Position numbers and translations under genes: made by a program
Shown: positions 27,401-38,279 of the stretch, piece after piece
Numbering within the stretch: the stretch's first letter is position 1
Layout: each line of letters begins with the position of its first letter
Notes under the pieces: model-generated
Databases searched by the model: none
Told to the model about the DNA's origin: nothing
The model's input: the letters and a program-made list of their open reading frames with translations, nothing else
NCBI RefSeq assembly: GCF_964355755.1
Contig: NC_092675.1
Span: 21,032,912 to 21,096,911 of the forward strand
DNA: 64,000 nt
Reading direction: 5' to 3'
From: Antedon mediterranea
Taxonomy: Eukaryota; Echinodermata; Crinoidea; Comatulida; Antedonidae

Positions 27401-30400
27401 CTATCAAGGTGAAAAGGTGAATGAGAACGTTCTGTTGTACTCATATCATGTGGGCTAAAATAGATAAAAGGTTTATCATAAAAATTAAAATAGATCAAGA
27501 AGTAAATATCATCACAATTTCTGTTCAAAATATAATTAATAATAATAAAATAAAGAATCAAACAGCTTGTATTACTTAATATATTTGTAGTATTGTTAAT
27601 GGTCAATTTTAAATATGTGGAGATACATTCTAATGAGTATATTTAAACACAGGTCTGAACCAGTTAATACCCTTTTCACATCTGCAAAATGTAACTTGTA
27701 ACCTGGTTTGCATAGTGTGACGACAATTTTGTGGAAAATCTCCCGAGATTTCACAGGGGGCCCCTGTGAAATCGTGGAAGAAAACACCGCCTGTGTTTTT
27801 GTTCTGAGATGTTCCGAGTTCTTGCTGCGTGCGCGTGTATTGCTCTGGTATTAACTGATCAATCATAGTAACCAAATAGCGCGCAACTATTCTTTCCTCC
27901 CAAGATTTCACAAGGTGTATGCGTGTGTGAAAACATGTAATAAGTCAGGAGATCAAACCTGGTTACAACTTGTTACAATTTCTGCAGATATGAAAAGGGT
28001 ATCAGTTACGACTGAACTAATTGAAAGTGGTGTGAATGAGTTGAAACAAGTATGTTTGAATCACTTGACACTGGGCTGAACTAGTTAAAACTAGTATAAA
28101 CCAGTTGAGACTGGGCTGAACTAATTGAAACTGGTGTGAATGAGTTGAGACAGGTAGGTTTGAATCACTTGACACTGGGCTGAACTAGTTAAAACTGGTA
28201 TAAACCAGTTGAGACTATGAACTAATTGAAACTGGTGTGAATGAGTTGAGACAGGTAGGTTTGAATCACTTGATACGGGGCTGAACTAGTTAAAACTGGT
28301 ATAAACCAGTTGAGACTGGGCTGAACTAATTGAAACTGGTGTGAATCAGTTGAGACAGTTAGGTTTGAATCACTTGACACTGGGCTGAGCTAGTTAAAAC
28401 GGGTATAAACCAGTTGAGACTATGAGCTAATTCCAAACCAACCTAAGCAATGCTGAAGATCCATTGAAATTGTTTGTGTTTGTGTAATGATCTTCCAAAT
28501 CATCTACTATTGAATTACTATTAACGTCCTTTATCTCAATAACCTACAAAGAAAAGAAAAATATCTATGTAATATAATATTATTTGTGTCATAAAATTCT
28601 AGGAAATATTGTTTTATTCCCTCAAACTTTATGTTCTGAGAAAATACATTCCGACCAGAAAAGGCTTTAGGTGTTCATCAGAAATAGTAAGTAAGTTTCT
28701 GTTTTAGGTAAATGTGGGCCATATCCTATTTCTGTTTCTTTTGAACATTATTCAACCAATCATAATAATAAAATTGGTGCAATGATTATTAAGAAATGAT
28801 ATTACAAACACTAACATACAGTAGGTGTAATTTCTTTAATACTTCAGTTTCTGAATTTTGGAATGTGAAACTCCAAAAAAATGACTGTTATGCACCCTAT
28901 AAAGTTTATTTTAGTATCATTTCAAAGCTACTTGCTTTGCACAGTTCGTGATCAATAACTTACAGGTTTTTGCTGCTGTTTTTTCTTCTTTTTCCGTGGT
29001 TTTACTTGAGGTGGGCTAAGTGACTGATTTTCTTTAACTTGTATGATGGTTGAATTATAATTAGGAGAATCTACATCCTCATCATGAACCTCTTCAAAAA
29101 GGAGACTAAAATCCTGAATAAAACTTCTCACAATGTTGTTGATAATGCCTTGTTCTTTAAAACTCTCAAAGCCTACATGACACCTAAATAAATACAAAAA
29201 GTGGTTTCAAAACTGAGTCAAATTTTATGAACCCACAACACCCAGCCAGCAATTCAGGTAACAAATACCACATCTCCTAGTTTTCCCTGAATTTCATGAA
29301 CAGGACCATGGTAAACATTATACAGTAACTCTTTCTTCAATACCTGTATCTCTTTAAATAAGTGGATACATAATTTTCAAAGGAGTAAAATATCTTCATA
29401 GTTAATGTTCAGTCTTAACACAGTGGAATGTCTTATTATTGCCTTTCTAGTCAACCTTTGCTTTAGCACTTACCTTAGTGCAACTCCTTTTACTATCTAG
29501 AACTATTAATATTCAGTTACTTTAATAGGTGCATTACCTGAAGATATTAGGACCAAATACAATTGCTAGTGCAAATGGTGTCATTTTGTTTGTTCTTTCA
29601 TGATCTCCAACCTTGACAAGAAATCTACTAAGGTATTTCAACAAAGCATAATTTTGCTTAGGAAGCTCGTCCAAAATCTGTTTGATCATGTCTAATTGTT
29701 TAACAGAATTACTCCCGTTAGTTTCTGAAATAAATTTAAATAATAAAATATAGAATTACTATCAAGATATAAATTTATAATGTACATAGAAATTTCTCCT
29801 CCAAGTTTGTATAGAGCACTTTGCCCAAAATGACCTGGTATACCTTGCATATTAGAAATTTAAATACATATTGGTTATTCAGCATAATGTGACACCACAA
29901 TAATACAGTACAGTAAATAAAATAAAAGTATATAAAATGTTTGATTCCTTACAGAAACCCTAAATGAGATTCTAAGCTTTAACTAAGGTTTTAACTTAAA
30001 CATATATTATTTCATGTGCTAAAATAATAGAGAAAAATTTCTCTATAAAAACCTTCATAGACAGCAAGAAATCGTTGATGAAATTTGTCAGGAACGATGG
30101 CTTCCGGTAGTTCACGAAGGTACAGTTTCAGAAGACCAGCCACTGCCATAACATCCCCAGCTTCCTCTAAATCAGCATCTCCATACTTATCAAAAGAAGC
30201 TCTTAATTTGTCAACAATCCGTGAGCTACCACTCATCCGGAATATTCCCTCATGTCCAATTCCTGAAAAGAAATCAAATATGAAAGTACTGTACAACCCC
30301 TTCTTTGGGAGATCTTTCTCTTCTAGAGTAAAACAGCATAGCACTTCAAACTGATACACATTTAATATCAATGCACTGTGCACAATTGTCTGTCAAATAG

Positions 30401-31374
30401 CAGTTTTGAGGCGATACTGTACACATAGCACTGTAATCAAACCCTGATTGGCCAATTAATGTAGACTGCTAATAAGGTGACATGGCTGGGACCCAAAAAG
30501 TGTCCCCTTAATATGGGTATTTTCCTCAAAAGGGGTTTACCATAGTATTAAAACATACAGTATTATCCCTGGTTTTTTTCAAAAGAAAGTCTCCCCATAA
30601 TTGGGGGCGATACAAAGTAGTGTTCTACTATATCAAAAAGAAATTAAAACTAGAAGAATGTTACCACTATACCTTGAATCACAATCATGTTAAGTATTAC
30701 ACAGTTATCCAATACTGTTATAAGCTCTATTCAAACATTGAGAATGTGGTATTATGGGTGTATCTCCTGACTATATTTATATCATTCATTGAACTATTAA
30801 ATGAATAATATCCTTTGCAGGTATGACTGGTGGTATTCGTACAATTTAAAAGTAAAAATAGTCTGAACGCGCACGTAAACGAATTGAAACTTGAAAGGGC
30901 ACTATTCATAGCATGAAACCAAGAAGAGATTAAAAATAGTACAATAATAACAAGCATCTTTTGATATTGAGTCTCTACAGGAAATTATACTTTAACATTA
31001 GTTAATCCGTACCTCTTAAGAACCGGTAATAAATACACTAGTACTTCTACTGGTCAACGGAAAGTTATGATTAAAAATGTGTTTCATTTACGTAGTTATG
31101 TGTCACTATCAACAATAGTGTAGCTGCATCCTTAAAATATTATTACTATCTAGTCATTCAAAGGTGCACACGGATATATGTTTAAAAAATATTTGAATAA
31201 AAAAGAAAATTATTTACCATGTTTAACTATAAAATCAACAATCTTCTTAACAATGAAGGGTATGCATATTTCTCCATTGATATCTTGCATCTGCTGGGCA
31301 AGTGGTAGACCAAAAACTTTACTCACTGGTATCTTCTTTTTAAGATTCACAGGTGATCGAAGAATTCTTTGCAT
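12404..31374 (-). CDS. FAM13A/B-like: FAM13-family RhoGAP protein, 23 coding exons, 1032 aa
   Basis: Coding exons, 5' to 3' on the minus strand: 31374-31218, 30262-30053, 29724-29538, 29183-28964, 28543-28443, 27454-27347, 26749-26667, 25948-25888, 25555-25471, 23722-23583, 23315-23246, 22981-22923, 22684-22269, 21522-21429, 20444-20385, 19143-18941, 18517-18330, 16501-16418, 16251-16174, 14575-14480, 13988-13816, 13153-12997, 12472-12404 (stop). All introns are GT-AG, phases match, and the total is 3099 nt. Residues ~18-200 form a RhoGAP domain with arginine-finger motif GIFRMSG (R61), YLRELPE and the NKM..LA.VFGPN helix. The C terminus carries the FAM13 coiled-coil modules: KKKIRRFEEQF...PSHSDKA, YESDYGRP-like followed by MRPLYDRYR, and KKQLRKKLKDFEDMF ending LDALISKQD. 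An SPR motif lies in the 21429-21522 exon. Human paralogues are of similar length. The ATG at 31374 follows an in-frame TAA in the upstream exon. Family identity is near certain; vertebrate FAM13A, B and C are probably co-orthologues. Role from the family: regulation of Rho GTPases and signalling scaffolding. Confidence 0.95.
12806..12913. mobile_element. MITE family A copy 2 (diverged)
   Basis: Ends read AAGCTCCGTCTACAATATAA and GATAGTGTAGAAAGAGCTT, with a shortened core. It lies in the last FAM13 intron. Confidence 0.8.
14305..14455. mobile_element. MITE family A copy 3 (inverted orientation)
   Basis: Core GATGTGCCCTATATATCGAC, TGGGCACATCACACTTTTTT and the CAAACTAGTTTGATAGTCTA end are in reverse relative to copy 1. 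It abuts FAM13 exon 14480-14575, only ~25 bp from its donor. Confidence 0.8.
14906..15834. mobile_element. 929-bp TIR transposon inserted in a minisatellite
   Basis: The left end CGCCCGTATTCTTAAACCGG is matched perfectly at the right end over about 37 bp (continuing ACTTTAGTCGTAGTTCGA). The interior has subterminal GACTAAA/TTTAGTC words and no transposase ORF. It sits inside the 54-bp array, whose units resume directly after the right end. The TIR style resembles Harbinger/ISL2EU elements (inference). No clean target duplication is visible (left flank CTGA, right flank ATAG). Confidence 0.85.
16740..16935 (-). mobile_element. LINE 3' tail fragment, minus strand
   Basis: Read on the minus strand: GGGGACCCTTTGGAAACAAG, CCTCTGGGCTTAAAGGGCCA, then AT-rich sequence and AATAAATATT followed by (ACTT)n. 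This layout matches the 3' ends of CR1/L2-type non-LTR retrotransposons. It carries only the non-coding tail, in the FAM13 intron that also holds DCUN1D3. Confidence 0.6.
17216..18118 (-). CDS. DCUN1D3: DCN1-like protein 3 (cullin neddylation co-E3), single exon, nested in a FAM13 intron
   Basis: An uninterrupted 300-codon ORF encodes a DCUN1D3-type protein. Residues ~1-85 are a low-complexity N-terminal arm. The rest is the DCUN1/PONY domain, with segments such as LFETYKDGPEDSI, CRFTRSEF, YRYTFNFG, IPLWRLVF, WCNFLQQN and YDDNEAWPSLFDDFVEY, close to human DCUN1D3 in length and order. The start is the ATG at 18116-18118: an in-frame TAA lies eight codons upstream with only a TTG between. This start gives MGKCQSCC, a good N-myristoylation signal with Gly2 and Ser6 plus neighbouring cysteines for palmitoylation, as expected for the membrane-targeted DCUN1D3 paralogue. 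Family role: recruiting NEDD8-charged UBE2M/UBE2F to cullin-RBX complexes. The gene lies in the intron between FAM13 exons 18330-18517 and 16418-16501, on the same strand. An AATAAA lies about 15 nt past the stop (17196-17201). Confidence 0.93.
   Translation of the reverse strand: MGKCQSCCRPSDTGTNGQNGNNGQTLDTVERRSLTKSIPAPIIPKESLDPRAWKGGVFNGHEKQKAGHIRTSNGIETQPPSIPKLECSEARINLLFETYKDGPEDSILSEGMEKFCQDLIVDPENIIMLIIAWKFNASMMCRFTRSEFIAGFKLLKVDTMERLKSKFVELKKEVEEDSKFKDLYRYTFNFGLESDRGQRSLPTEIAIPLWRLVFTNRVPPILDRWCNFLQQNDVRGISRDTWQMFLNFTEVIGSDLSNYDDNEAWPSLFDDFVEYELERIKESGPNLNNSADTNPLEYYL
19480..20084. mobile_element. 605-bp piggyBac-like MITE with TTAA target duplication
   Basis: TTAA lies at both ends (19476-19479 and 20085-20088). 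The left terminus CACATTGACTGCCAAGGC and right terminus (reverse complement CACGTTCACTGCCACGGC) are inverted repeats. Subterminal GTATAAATACG and GTAAATATACGTC motifs repeat inside. No transposase. It lies in the FAM13 intron between exons 20385-20444 and 18941-19143. Confidence 0.85.
20087..20354. mobile_element. MITE family A copy 4, partly duplicated
   Basis: Starts AAGCTCTGTCTGCACTATCA and ends GATAGTGTAGACAGACCTTT. The core ATATGGTAGTGATA...CATCATGTCCATATATGGGC occurs twice, so this is a nested or tandem double element. It begins at the very TTAA that closes the piggyBac-like element. Confidence 0.85.
22321..22542 (-). repeat. In-frame coding minisatellite of 15 codons in FAM13 exon 22269-22684
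   Basis: Residues ~542-615 read as five consecutive 14-15-residue repeats: DVNHNGEAIDQMLE, DVNWNGVTANERLQG, DVIDSEGVANQSLQG, DQVHNGVESNWRLQG, DEIHNRVALNQMLKI. The frame is kept throughout. The conserved FAM13 segment resumes directly after (IPPLDLESLHQHID). Confidence 0.9.
24309..24866 (+). mobile_element. 5'-truncated non-LTR retrotransposon (CR1/L2/Jockey-like) 3' end
   Basis: The ORF tail at 24315-24659 encodes the C-terminal end of a LINE reverse-transcriptase protein: KVQKRALRIMLGNNY, ALSVTGLPTLVERR, and a terminal TSRLRSSPVPTMV resembling the usual TSRYRNSPIP motif. It is followed by ~200 bp of 3' UTR ending GAATAAATAAAAAA. The element is truncated at the 5' side, so no RT or endonuclease domain remains. 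It lies antisense in a FAM13 intron. Confidence 0.88.
26305..26390. mobile_element. MITE family A copy 5, truncated
   Basis: Only the right part is clear: AAAAATGTGATGTGCC, CATATCACTACCTTATTTGG and CTAGTTTGATGATGTAGACA ending AAGCTT. The left TIR is missing. Confidence 0.65.
27670..27999. mobile_element. 330-bp MITE with CCCTTTTCACATCTGCA ends
   Basis: The left CCCTTTTCACATCTGCAAAA and the reverse complement of the right end (CCCTTTTCATATCTGCAGAA) match and continue through GTAAC...TTGTAACC.GGTTT. Both ends are flanked by TA (27668-27669 and 28000-28001). The interior has a GGGGGCCCC palindrome near 27760. It sits between FAM13 exons. Confidence 0.8.
28012..28435. repeat. ~105-bp minisatellite in a FAM13 intron
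   Basis: About four units carrying AACTAATTGAAACTGGTGTG, AATGAGTTGAGACAGGTAGG, TTTGAATCACTTGACACTGG and GCTGAACTAGTTAAAACTGG. Each unit itself has internal ~15-bp CTGGT/CAGTTGAGAC repeats. It starts next to the 330-bp MITE and ends ~8 bp from the donor of FAM13 exon 28443-28543. Confidence 0.92.
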
Positions 31375-31378
31375 CGTG

Positions 31379-34300
31379 CTAAATTCAAACAAGGTAGGCT
31401 TAGGAAAACAAGAAAAGAATATTAATTAGCATATTATAACAATAAATACCAAATAAAAAAAATAATACTGTAAATCAAATACTGATATTTTTTGCAGAGA
31501 GCAAGCAATGGTTAGTAGTATTATAGGGAGAGGAAAATCTTTTTCTTCACAGAACATAAGGACTCCAATTTAAGACCTCTTTTGAAGCTGAATTATTTAG
31601 ATTTTGTCCTTTTTGTTCTCTTCCTGGAATGAAACTTTTGCCTAAATTTGACACACTATTGTAGAATTAAATTTATCTTTCTATTGAAAAAAAAAAATGT
31701 ACAGTACTATAGTAGGTGTCTTTAATAAAGTAGTACTGTATAGCTTATGTAACATTGGCTTATGAATATGACTGTACAACTACTTGGTTGTAATACAGTA
31801 CATACTAGAGCATTAATTTCCTATCAAAATTACAAGAGCTAATTCCTGGAAGTGATTTAATGAGTTAGAGATTCATGCAAATTATCTATGATACATCTGT
31901 AATATCATTATCTTTCAGAAAAGGCTTTTTATGAACAATAATTGAACAGTATTCTGCTATAAAATTAATTTCAAATTTTAATTAAGAAATATTGTACACT
32001 AAAGGAATGTTGTTGTAACATAGTGGCATAGTAATCAGGTACCTTGAGCTTTCATGTTGACCTCTAGGTCAGTGTCAAATCAGGTGAATTCCACTATAAT
32101 AATTTCCAAATCCAGACCTACAGTATAGTATACACAGTATGGAGTTAAAAAGCCATTACTCCATTGTACAGGTATAGGTCTGAAAAGGCTAATACGACAT
32201 CATGTACTTACTAAAAATACAAATAATCTTGAATCAGATTAATTATTAAAATAGTGTTATTGATTTCCTCCACATGCATCTACCAGTAAATCTTAGTTCA
32301 TTTTGTTTTCACTAAAGTAATCAATATCAATGAAATTTGACATAAATTTTTATTTACGGTAGTCATAACAACAGGTTGTAAAAATCCAAATCGTCCCTTC
32401 TTTATCTTAGTAGCCATAAAGATAAACTGAATTAACAATCTGAGTAATTCAAATAGATATTAATTGCTGATCAAATATTATGTTGCATAACATAATAAAT
32501 AAATTATTTGTATTAACCGTCATGAAATCAATATTTTCCCCCATAAAATAAATACCTAAAAAATGATTTACGGTAACACAATTATTTTCTTTATGTTTAT
32601 TAGTCTTATTAACTATTAATTATGAAGGATCAAAAGTGAAACATTGCAATTTTGCTTGGTAATCGCTGGTAATGTAATATTTTGATTGCTAAAATTCCAT
32701 ATTGATTTATTTGAAAACTCGCTAATCTTGAAGGATTATTACCTTAAAATTAGTAGAACATGTAAGTTTGCATAAAAAATACAATCAATTTTGAAATATT
32801 CACTAACTGTGCTTTCTTCAAACAGTAAATATTTATTCACTAAATAATATTAACATTACTTACTGTATTATTATTATTATTGCAAGCCTAAATGCCAAAC
32901 ACAAAAATAAAACACTTATATCTAATGACTGTTTGTATGTCAGGAAACTGTAATTAAGAAAATCACTCAAGATTCACCATGAAACATCTACAGTAAATAG
33001 GCTGAAATGTACGATTTTAAATGTCATTCATATCATACTGATATTCACATTACCTTGAGCTAAGACCCCTGCGACAAAGCAACTAGGATTTTCCTTGACT
33101 TTTTAAAATAAAATTCTCTGAAAACCGAATGCCTCCCTTGTTTTGGGTCCAGTAAGTTTAAGGTTTATTTTTTTCTGAGATTTTATCTAACTAGCATAAG
33201 CCTAGAACTAAAAGCTAATATGGAGGCTACAGCTAATATGGAGGCTATGGCTAATACGAATACAATAACGAAAACGGATATGTCACACAATTGTGAAACT
33301 TTTGAGCTGATCCCCATTTCATATTCGTAAAGCGTATTTGTGTTGACAAATATCACCAGTCATATTCATAACTACAAAATGAGTATAGTTTTTGATATAT
33401 TTTACACATTTTGCCTTTGAATCAGGAATGATTCATGATTTAATATAATTATAGATTTATTGAAAGTAATTATAATTACTAAGTAATTTACTAAAATGCC
33501 AGGTCAATTTTGATAAATACCAGTTTTCCTCACTCGCTTTGATGTTACGCTAGGCCCAGGCAGCCAAGCAACACGTACCTGTGCTTCATTCAAATTTACA
33601 GCAGTCATATTTTGGACGTTGGCCTCAAAATTTTGTTGCCATGCTAAACAGATTTTTATTGGCTTACGAAAAAAACCAATGTGTGCGTGACGTATCCGTT
33701 TTTGTAGCATTGCGAAACTTTCTTATGTTTTCTTCATTTGGAATAGTTGGATTTAGTTAGCAGTATTTTAAATATTGTGAACATATTACTCATTTATCAT
33801 GAGGAAAGAGGAATGAAATTAACTCAAAATCAAGGTTTCTATCTTGTCTGATACTGTAGATTGTTCATTTTATTGGAAGGGAAATTTTAAAGTGTTTGAA
33901 TTTGTCATTCAGGATCAGTGACTCATATGTACTGTCCATACAATCATTTACAGTACAATCACCACACTTTGCGTTTCATGAAAAAGAAGACGATGTTTTT
34001 TCAACACTTCCTAAGTCAAACTAATCACAAAATTGTTCATAAAGTCCTAAATACTTCCTATTATTGAATATTACTGTGTAATGTTTATTTGTAAGTCAAA
34101 TATTTTAAAGTCAAATATTCTAAGAAAGGAAAAATAAGGAAAATTTTTTGTTACAATGAATACCGTTTTTAGGTTGTGACGATACATAACTGTAACAGTA
34201 AGTGGAATTTTAAATATTAATAACAAGTTTTGGCTGACAACAAGTACGTACAGTACAGTACCTTTGTTACCAGAGGTTATAGTATGTATCAATGGATCAT

Positions 34301-34536
34301 ATCGGTTTTTTCAAGCCAGTGGTGTAGTACTCACTGTATAAACCCCACCTTATAATTGAACACCCTTTATAGTTCTTGTCATCGTTGAGTAGCATTGTGC
34401 TAGTAGAAAGAGCGCAATAACCTTAAAGATACCAATAATGCTAACGTCGAGATTTGGGCTTAGTCGACATTAGTTGAGAAAATCCTCTTGAGCATCTTAA
34501 CTGAAGTCTTTCATATCACACCATGTCATAACTTAC
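31379..34536. other. First FAM13 intron, no gene seen
   Basis: AT-rich. A minus-strand donor-like site (CACAG/GTACGTG) near 33579 could end an alternative first exon; if spliced to 31378 it would add the in-frame start MKHST before the annotated Met. Otherwise no recognisable feature; a small GCTAATATGGAGGCTA repeat lies at ~33215-33250. Confidence 0.35.
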
Positions 34537-34650
34537 CTCTCTTTATTTTAGTCTTGAAATCTTTGAAGAATTTCATGAAGCAAGTTAATGGAAGAAAGAG
34601 TGTTTCTAAAAGTGTTCTTATGAATACGTCTGCTTCATGATGAAAAAGTT
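34537..34650 (-). other. 5' UTR exon of the FAM13-like gene
   Basis: The minus strand reads acceptor TATAG at 34651-34655, a 114-nt body and a strong donor GTAAGT just below 34537. Spliced to 31378, the FAM13 frame meets an in-frame TAA near the exon end, so the exon is non-coding and the first usable ATG is at 31374. Another minus-strand donor (GTAAGTGT) sits just below 36762 and may end an earlier leader exon. The order and number of leader exons cannot be fixed without transcripts. Confidence 0.5.
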
Positions 34651-35239
34651 CTATAACAAGAAAAACTATGGTTGTTTCAAACTTTTACAGCATAAGAGGC
34701 ACTGGCTCAACATGAGTGGTTGATGTTGCCAACTTGCTGATTGTTGTAAAAAAAACGAGAGATTTCTCACATCAGTTGAAGCTGAAAATCCTTTCAAGTG
34801 GTATAGCCAATCCAAAAATATTTATCCACTATAAACAAAGAAAAAGAAAACAATAGATTTTATTAGTACAATACATATTTCTACCTCATTGAGAATTAGT
34901 ATAAAGAATTATAGTCATGAGTTATGCTTTGTTCTATATCAAATATAGTTACTCATTTTTATGAGCCAATTTTAAACTTTATGGTCGTCGAAACATTACA
35001 AAGTTCATGTTGTTGATGATTATTTTAATTATAATTATTGATATTTTGAATAGTTCTGTATGTTGCTGAAGTCTAACCATGCCAAAATCTGAATAATCTG
35101 CTACAGCATCCTCTCTCTCCTTTGACAAGCTCTTTTTGGCCTTCGTGATTGATCCAACTAAAATTATATTATAGTTATTGTTTGTACTGGGTTTTCAAAC
35201 AATTCATAATGTTAATACTGGGACTAACTATGGCCCACG

Positions 35240-35500
35240 GCCCAAATTTAGGCAGCGATATAAAATGTTTCTGGAACGGTGGAATAATGAGATTAATTCA
35301 TGTATATTTGGAAAAATCTTTCACATATTTCAATTTATAACTTACTGTACTAGCTTTTAGTAAATAAGAACATCTCTGTGCAATTAAGAATTCGCAGTGG
35401 TGTTTTCTTTCTAACCTGTTATTTTTTACAAAACCTTTTAGGCCCAAATTTAGGCAGCGAAATAAAAAGTTTGCGGAACTGTGGAATAATGAGATTAAGT
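35240..35500. repeat. Duplicated ~60-bp segment
   Basis: GGCCCAAATTTAGGCAGCGA followed by TATAAAATGTTTCTGGAACG at ~35240 recurs in diverged form at ~35441 (GGCCCAAATTTAGGCAGCGA, AATAAAAAGTTTGCGGAACT), both continuing GTGGAATAATGAGATTAA. No gene assigned. Confidence 0.8.
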
Positions 35501-35957
35501 CCCAGAAATATTTTGGCCCTAATGGAAATAAATCCTTACAATAATATAAAATACTATTTTCCTTATAACATTTTCAAAGTACTTTAAATGCTAAGATGTG
35601 TGTGGTATGCTACACATGTATATAGATTAAGAAGGAATGTCATATGATTTTATACATATTACATTACAGTATTTTACACTTTTCAGCCTTTAAAATAAAA
35701 TCAATATAATTTACTAATTCTGAATTGATGTAAGAACAAATCAGACAGAGAACTCGCTGCATATATTAGCAATTAGTGTAATTAACAATAGGAACAATAA
35801 TTGAAGACTTGTTGCCATGGCTTAATTAATTCACTACCAAACTGTGGAATTTAATGGATATTCAATACTACAGTAGTAACTATCTACCCACACATTTTAA
35901 TAAAGGGTAATGATGATGGTGTAATGTATTGAGTTGGATAATTATAGATGATCATCT

Positions 35958-36066
35958 TCTTATGCCTTTTTGTATAAGATGGGTGGAAAAAACAGAACAT
36001 GAGAAAATGCAATTTGCCTTTTTGTATGAGATGGGTTAAAAACACAGAACATGAGAAAATGCTTGA
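35958..36066. repeat. Two-copy ~56-bp tandem duplication
   Basis: ATGCCTTTTTGTATAAGATG, GGTGGAAAAAACAGAACATG, AGAAAATGC is followed directly by a close copy (GCCTTTTTGTATGAGATGGG, AACATGAGAAAATGC) and the beginning of a third. Non-coding. Confidence 0.75.
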
Positions 36067-37120
36067 TGCCTTTTACACATATAATATTGTCCATAGCTAA
36101 TTATTAGCCTTGTAATTACTAAAACACATTTTTTAAACTTAAATTTGTGATTTTTAAAACTAGGCACTAGTCTAGTTAAAAGGTATACTGTAGTTGACGA
36201 TTTCGTTTGCATGTCATTTAGGGTGAGGCAAATTCACTTTGGCAATTTCTATTAAGTGCTGCTGCACTACACTATCAATCGATTATGTGTAACATATCTA
36301 CACATACTCTATATTGTGTTTGGGTTGTTGTATACAAAATATTTTCATGTGCAATTTTATAATTGATCGTTTTTCTATTTTAATTTCTACAGTAGTTATT
36401 ACAAATAACTGAATTATCTAACAATATTTAATAAATTATAACAAAATTATCAATCATTTGAATTAGTCTTACTCACTTTATATAACTGTTTAAAAGCATT
36501 ACTAATCACAAGAAATATTTGTCACAATGCGCACAATACCATTAATCTTATACTTTCTACATTATAATTAAGATTATTCAGGTTAATTACTCATAAAAAA
36601 ATAATGCATGAAATTCGTAATACAGTAACGGCTTGCTCTGAAACTGAAAAGCGATAAAGAATGCTATTTCCATTTTCAGTCAAATTGTGGTAAAAACAGT
36701 GGGGTTCTTCACGTTCTTCAGATACACTAGTTCAGTAGTCAAAATCAAATATCACACTTACCGTTAGAGAACAGATGTCAACTGCAAGTAGTTCATAAAT
36801 ATAAACGATAAAGATAGTCGACCTATTTCCTAAATATAACTAAACCTAGGCCTAACCCTCTAAATATGCGCTCTAAATAAAAAAAAAATTGTCACTTGGT
36901 ATCGATCCCTAACGCATAGCCTCACTCATCACTACTCCAGAGTAATCTAGCTCGTCCATTGAACCAGTATTTACTTTTATGAATGGAGAAACAATATGTT
37001 ATACGTGCACCCTAAAACTAAGCATCATTGTTAACCAACAAATCAGAACTGTGTTAATCTACTCGTGAATGAATATTATGAAATATTACTTAAGCCGCGG
37101 CACTGTAGGCCTATGTATGT

Positions 37121-37912
37121 GTTATGCGCGATTTGAACGATTTGCGCAATTTGAAATTGCGCAAAAAAATCCTTGCGCAATAATTCTTGCGCAATTTAAA
37201 ATTGTGCAAGGATTTTTTTGCGCAATTTCAAATTGCGCAATCAACTTGCGCAATTTCAAATTGCGCAAGAAAATCTTTGCGCCATTTTAAATTGCGCTGC
37301 ACAATTTGTAAATTGCGCAAGATAGTTCTTGCGCAATATGACACCTTTGCGCAATTTGAAAACGAACTGTAAATTTTCCCATACATGGCTAGGCTAGGCC
37401 TAGGCAGAGGAGTTTAAAATTTAGTATTTTATTATAAATAAATAAGACCATTTCAATGAAGATAATGTTTAATACTCACTTTTTAAGTTTTTAATATTAG
37501 TTTAAGCTAGGCCATGTAACCTAGTCAGTATCAGTAGTCCAGACCCTAGCTAGGCTAGAGTAGTATAGCCGGCCGCCCGCGACGCGCCCGCCTGGTGGAA
37601 CACCACCGCTTCGTTTTCCTTCGTCGGTTCTTCGACGGTATGCTAACTTATAACAATATTTGCACTACTAAAATAAGGAAATGCGATATTTATCTTTAAT
37701 TTTGAATCATTCTTAGAAATTACTATAAAAATATGGGTGTGCATGATTTCACAATCTGTCGAAAAACCTTGCGCAATTTTCAGATTACTTGCGCAATTTA
37801 ATACGTTGCTTGCGCAATTTGAAACACATGTTTCAATTCAAATTGCGCAAGGATTTTTTTTGCGCAATTTCAAACCTTTCAAATTGCGCAAATCGTTCAA
37901 ATCGCGCATAAC
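37121..37912. mobile_element. 792-bp TIR element saturated with TTGCGCAATTT palindromes
   Basis: The left end GTTATGCGCGATTTGAACGA and the inverse of the right end are identical for ~35 bp (continuing TTTGCGCAATTTGAAA). Inside each arm the palindrome-like word TTGCGCAA/TTGCGCAATTT is repeated many times in both orientations (37137-37345 and 37768-37890). The centre holds a GC-rich stretch (~37570-37605) and CTAGGC words. No ORF with transposase similarity; the short ORFs are repeat artefacts. It lies in the upstream region between FAM13 and STAMBP. Confidence 0.8.
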
Positions 37913-38279
37913 ATATGTATTTTTTTAATGGTTGGCTTCAGTCAGCTGTACTTTTCAGCTCCTTAATTCAACCAGGCCTAGGTAGGCCTAGCTAAGACTC
38001 AACAAGTAAGTGGAATTGAATGGAATCTGCTTGACTGCCTGCTGTTGGTTGGCTAAAGAAAGGCATGCTGCATGACACTACTAGGGCCGCCTAGGTTAGA
38101 TAGGCTAGGCCTAGCTAGGCCCTCTAGCCTAGCCTAGGCCTAGGCTAGTAGGTAGATGAAAGGCTAGCCATCATCATGACTGTCTTTTTGTTTGGACAGT
38201 GTCTGAAAAAGCGGAACACAATTTTATAAATGATACGATACGGTTACAATCTAGGTTATAAAATGCTCAGTAAAGGGCA

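Noticed and set aside
33504-33710. 68-codon minus ORF as a gene or coding FAM13 exon
   Set aside because: Its frame does not match the phase of the next FAM13 exon; only the donor near 33579 is of interest as a possible leader exon.
34537-34650. Coding extension of FAM13 into the upstream exon
   Set aside because: In the required phase the exon contains an in-frame TAA shortly before its donor.
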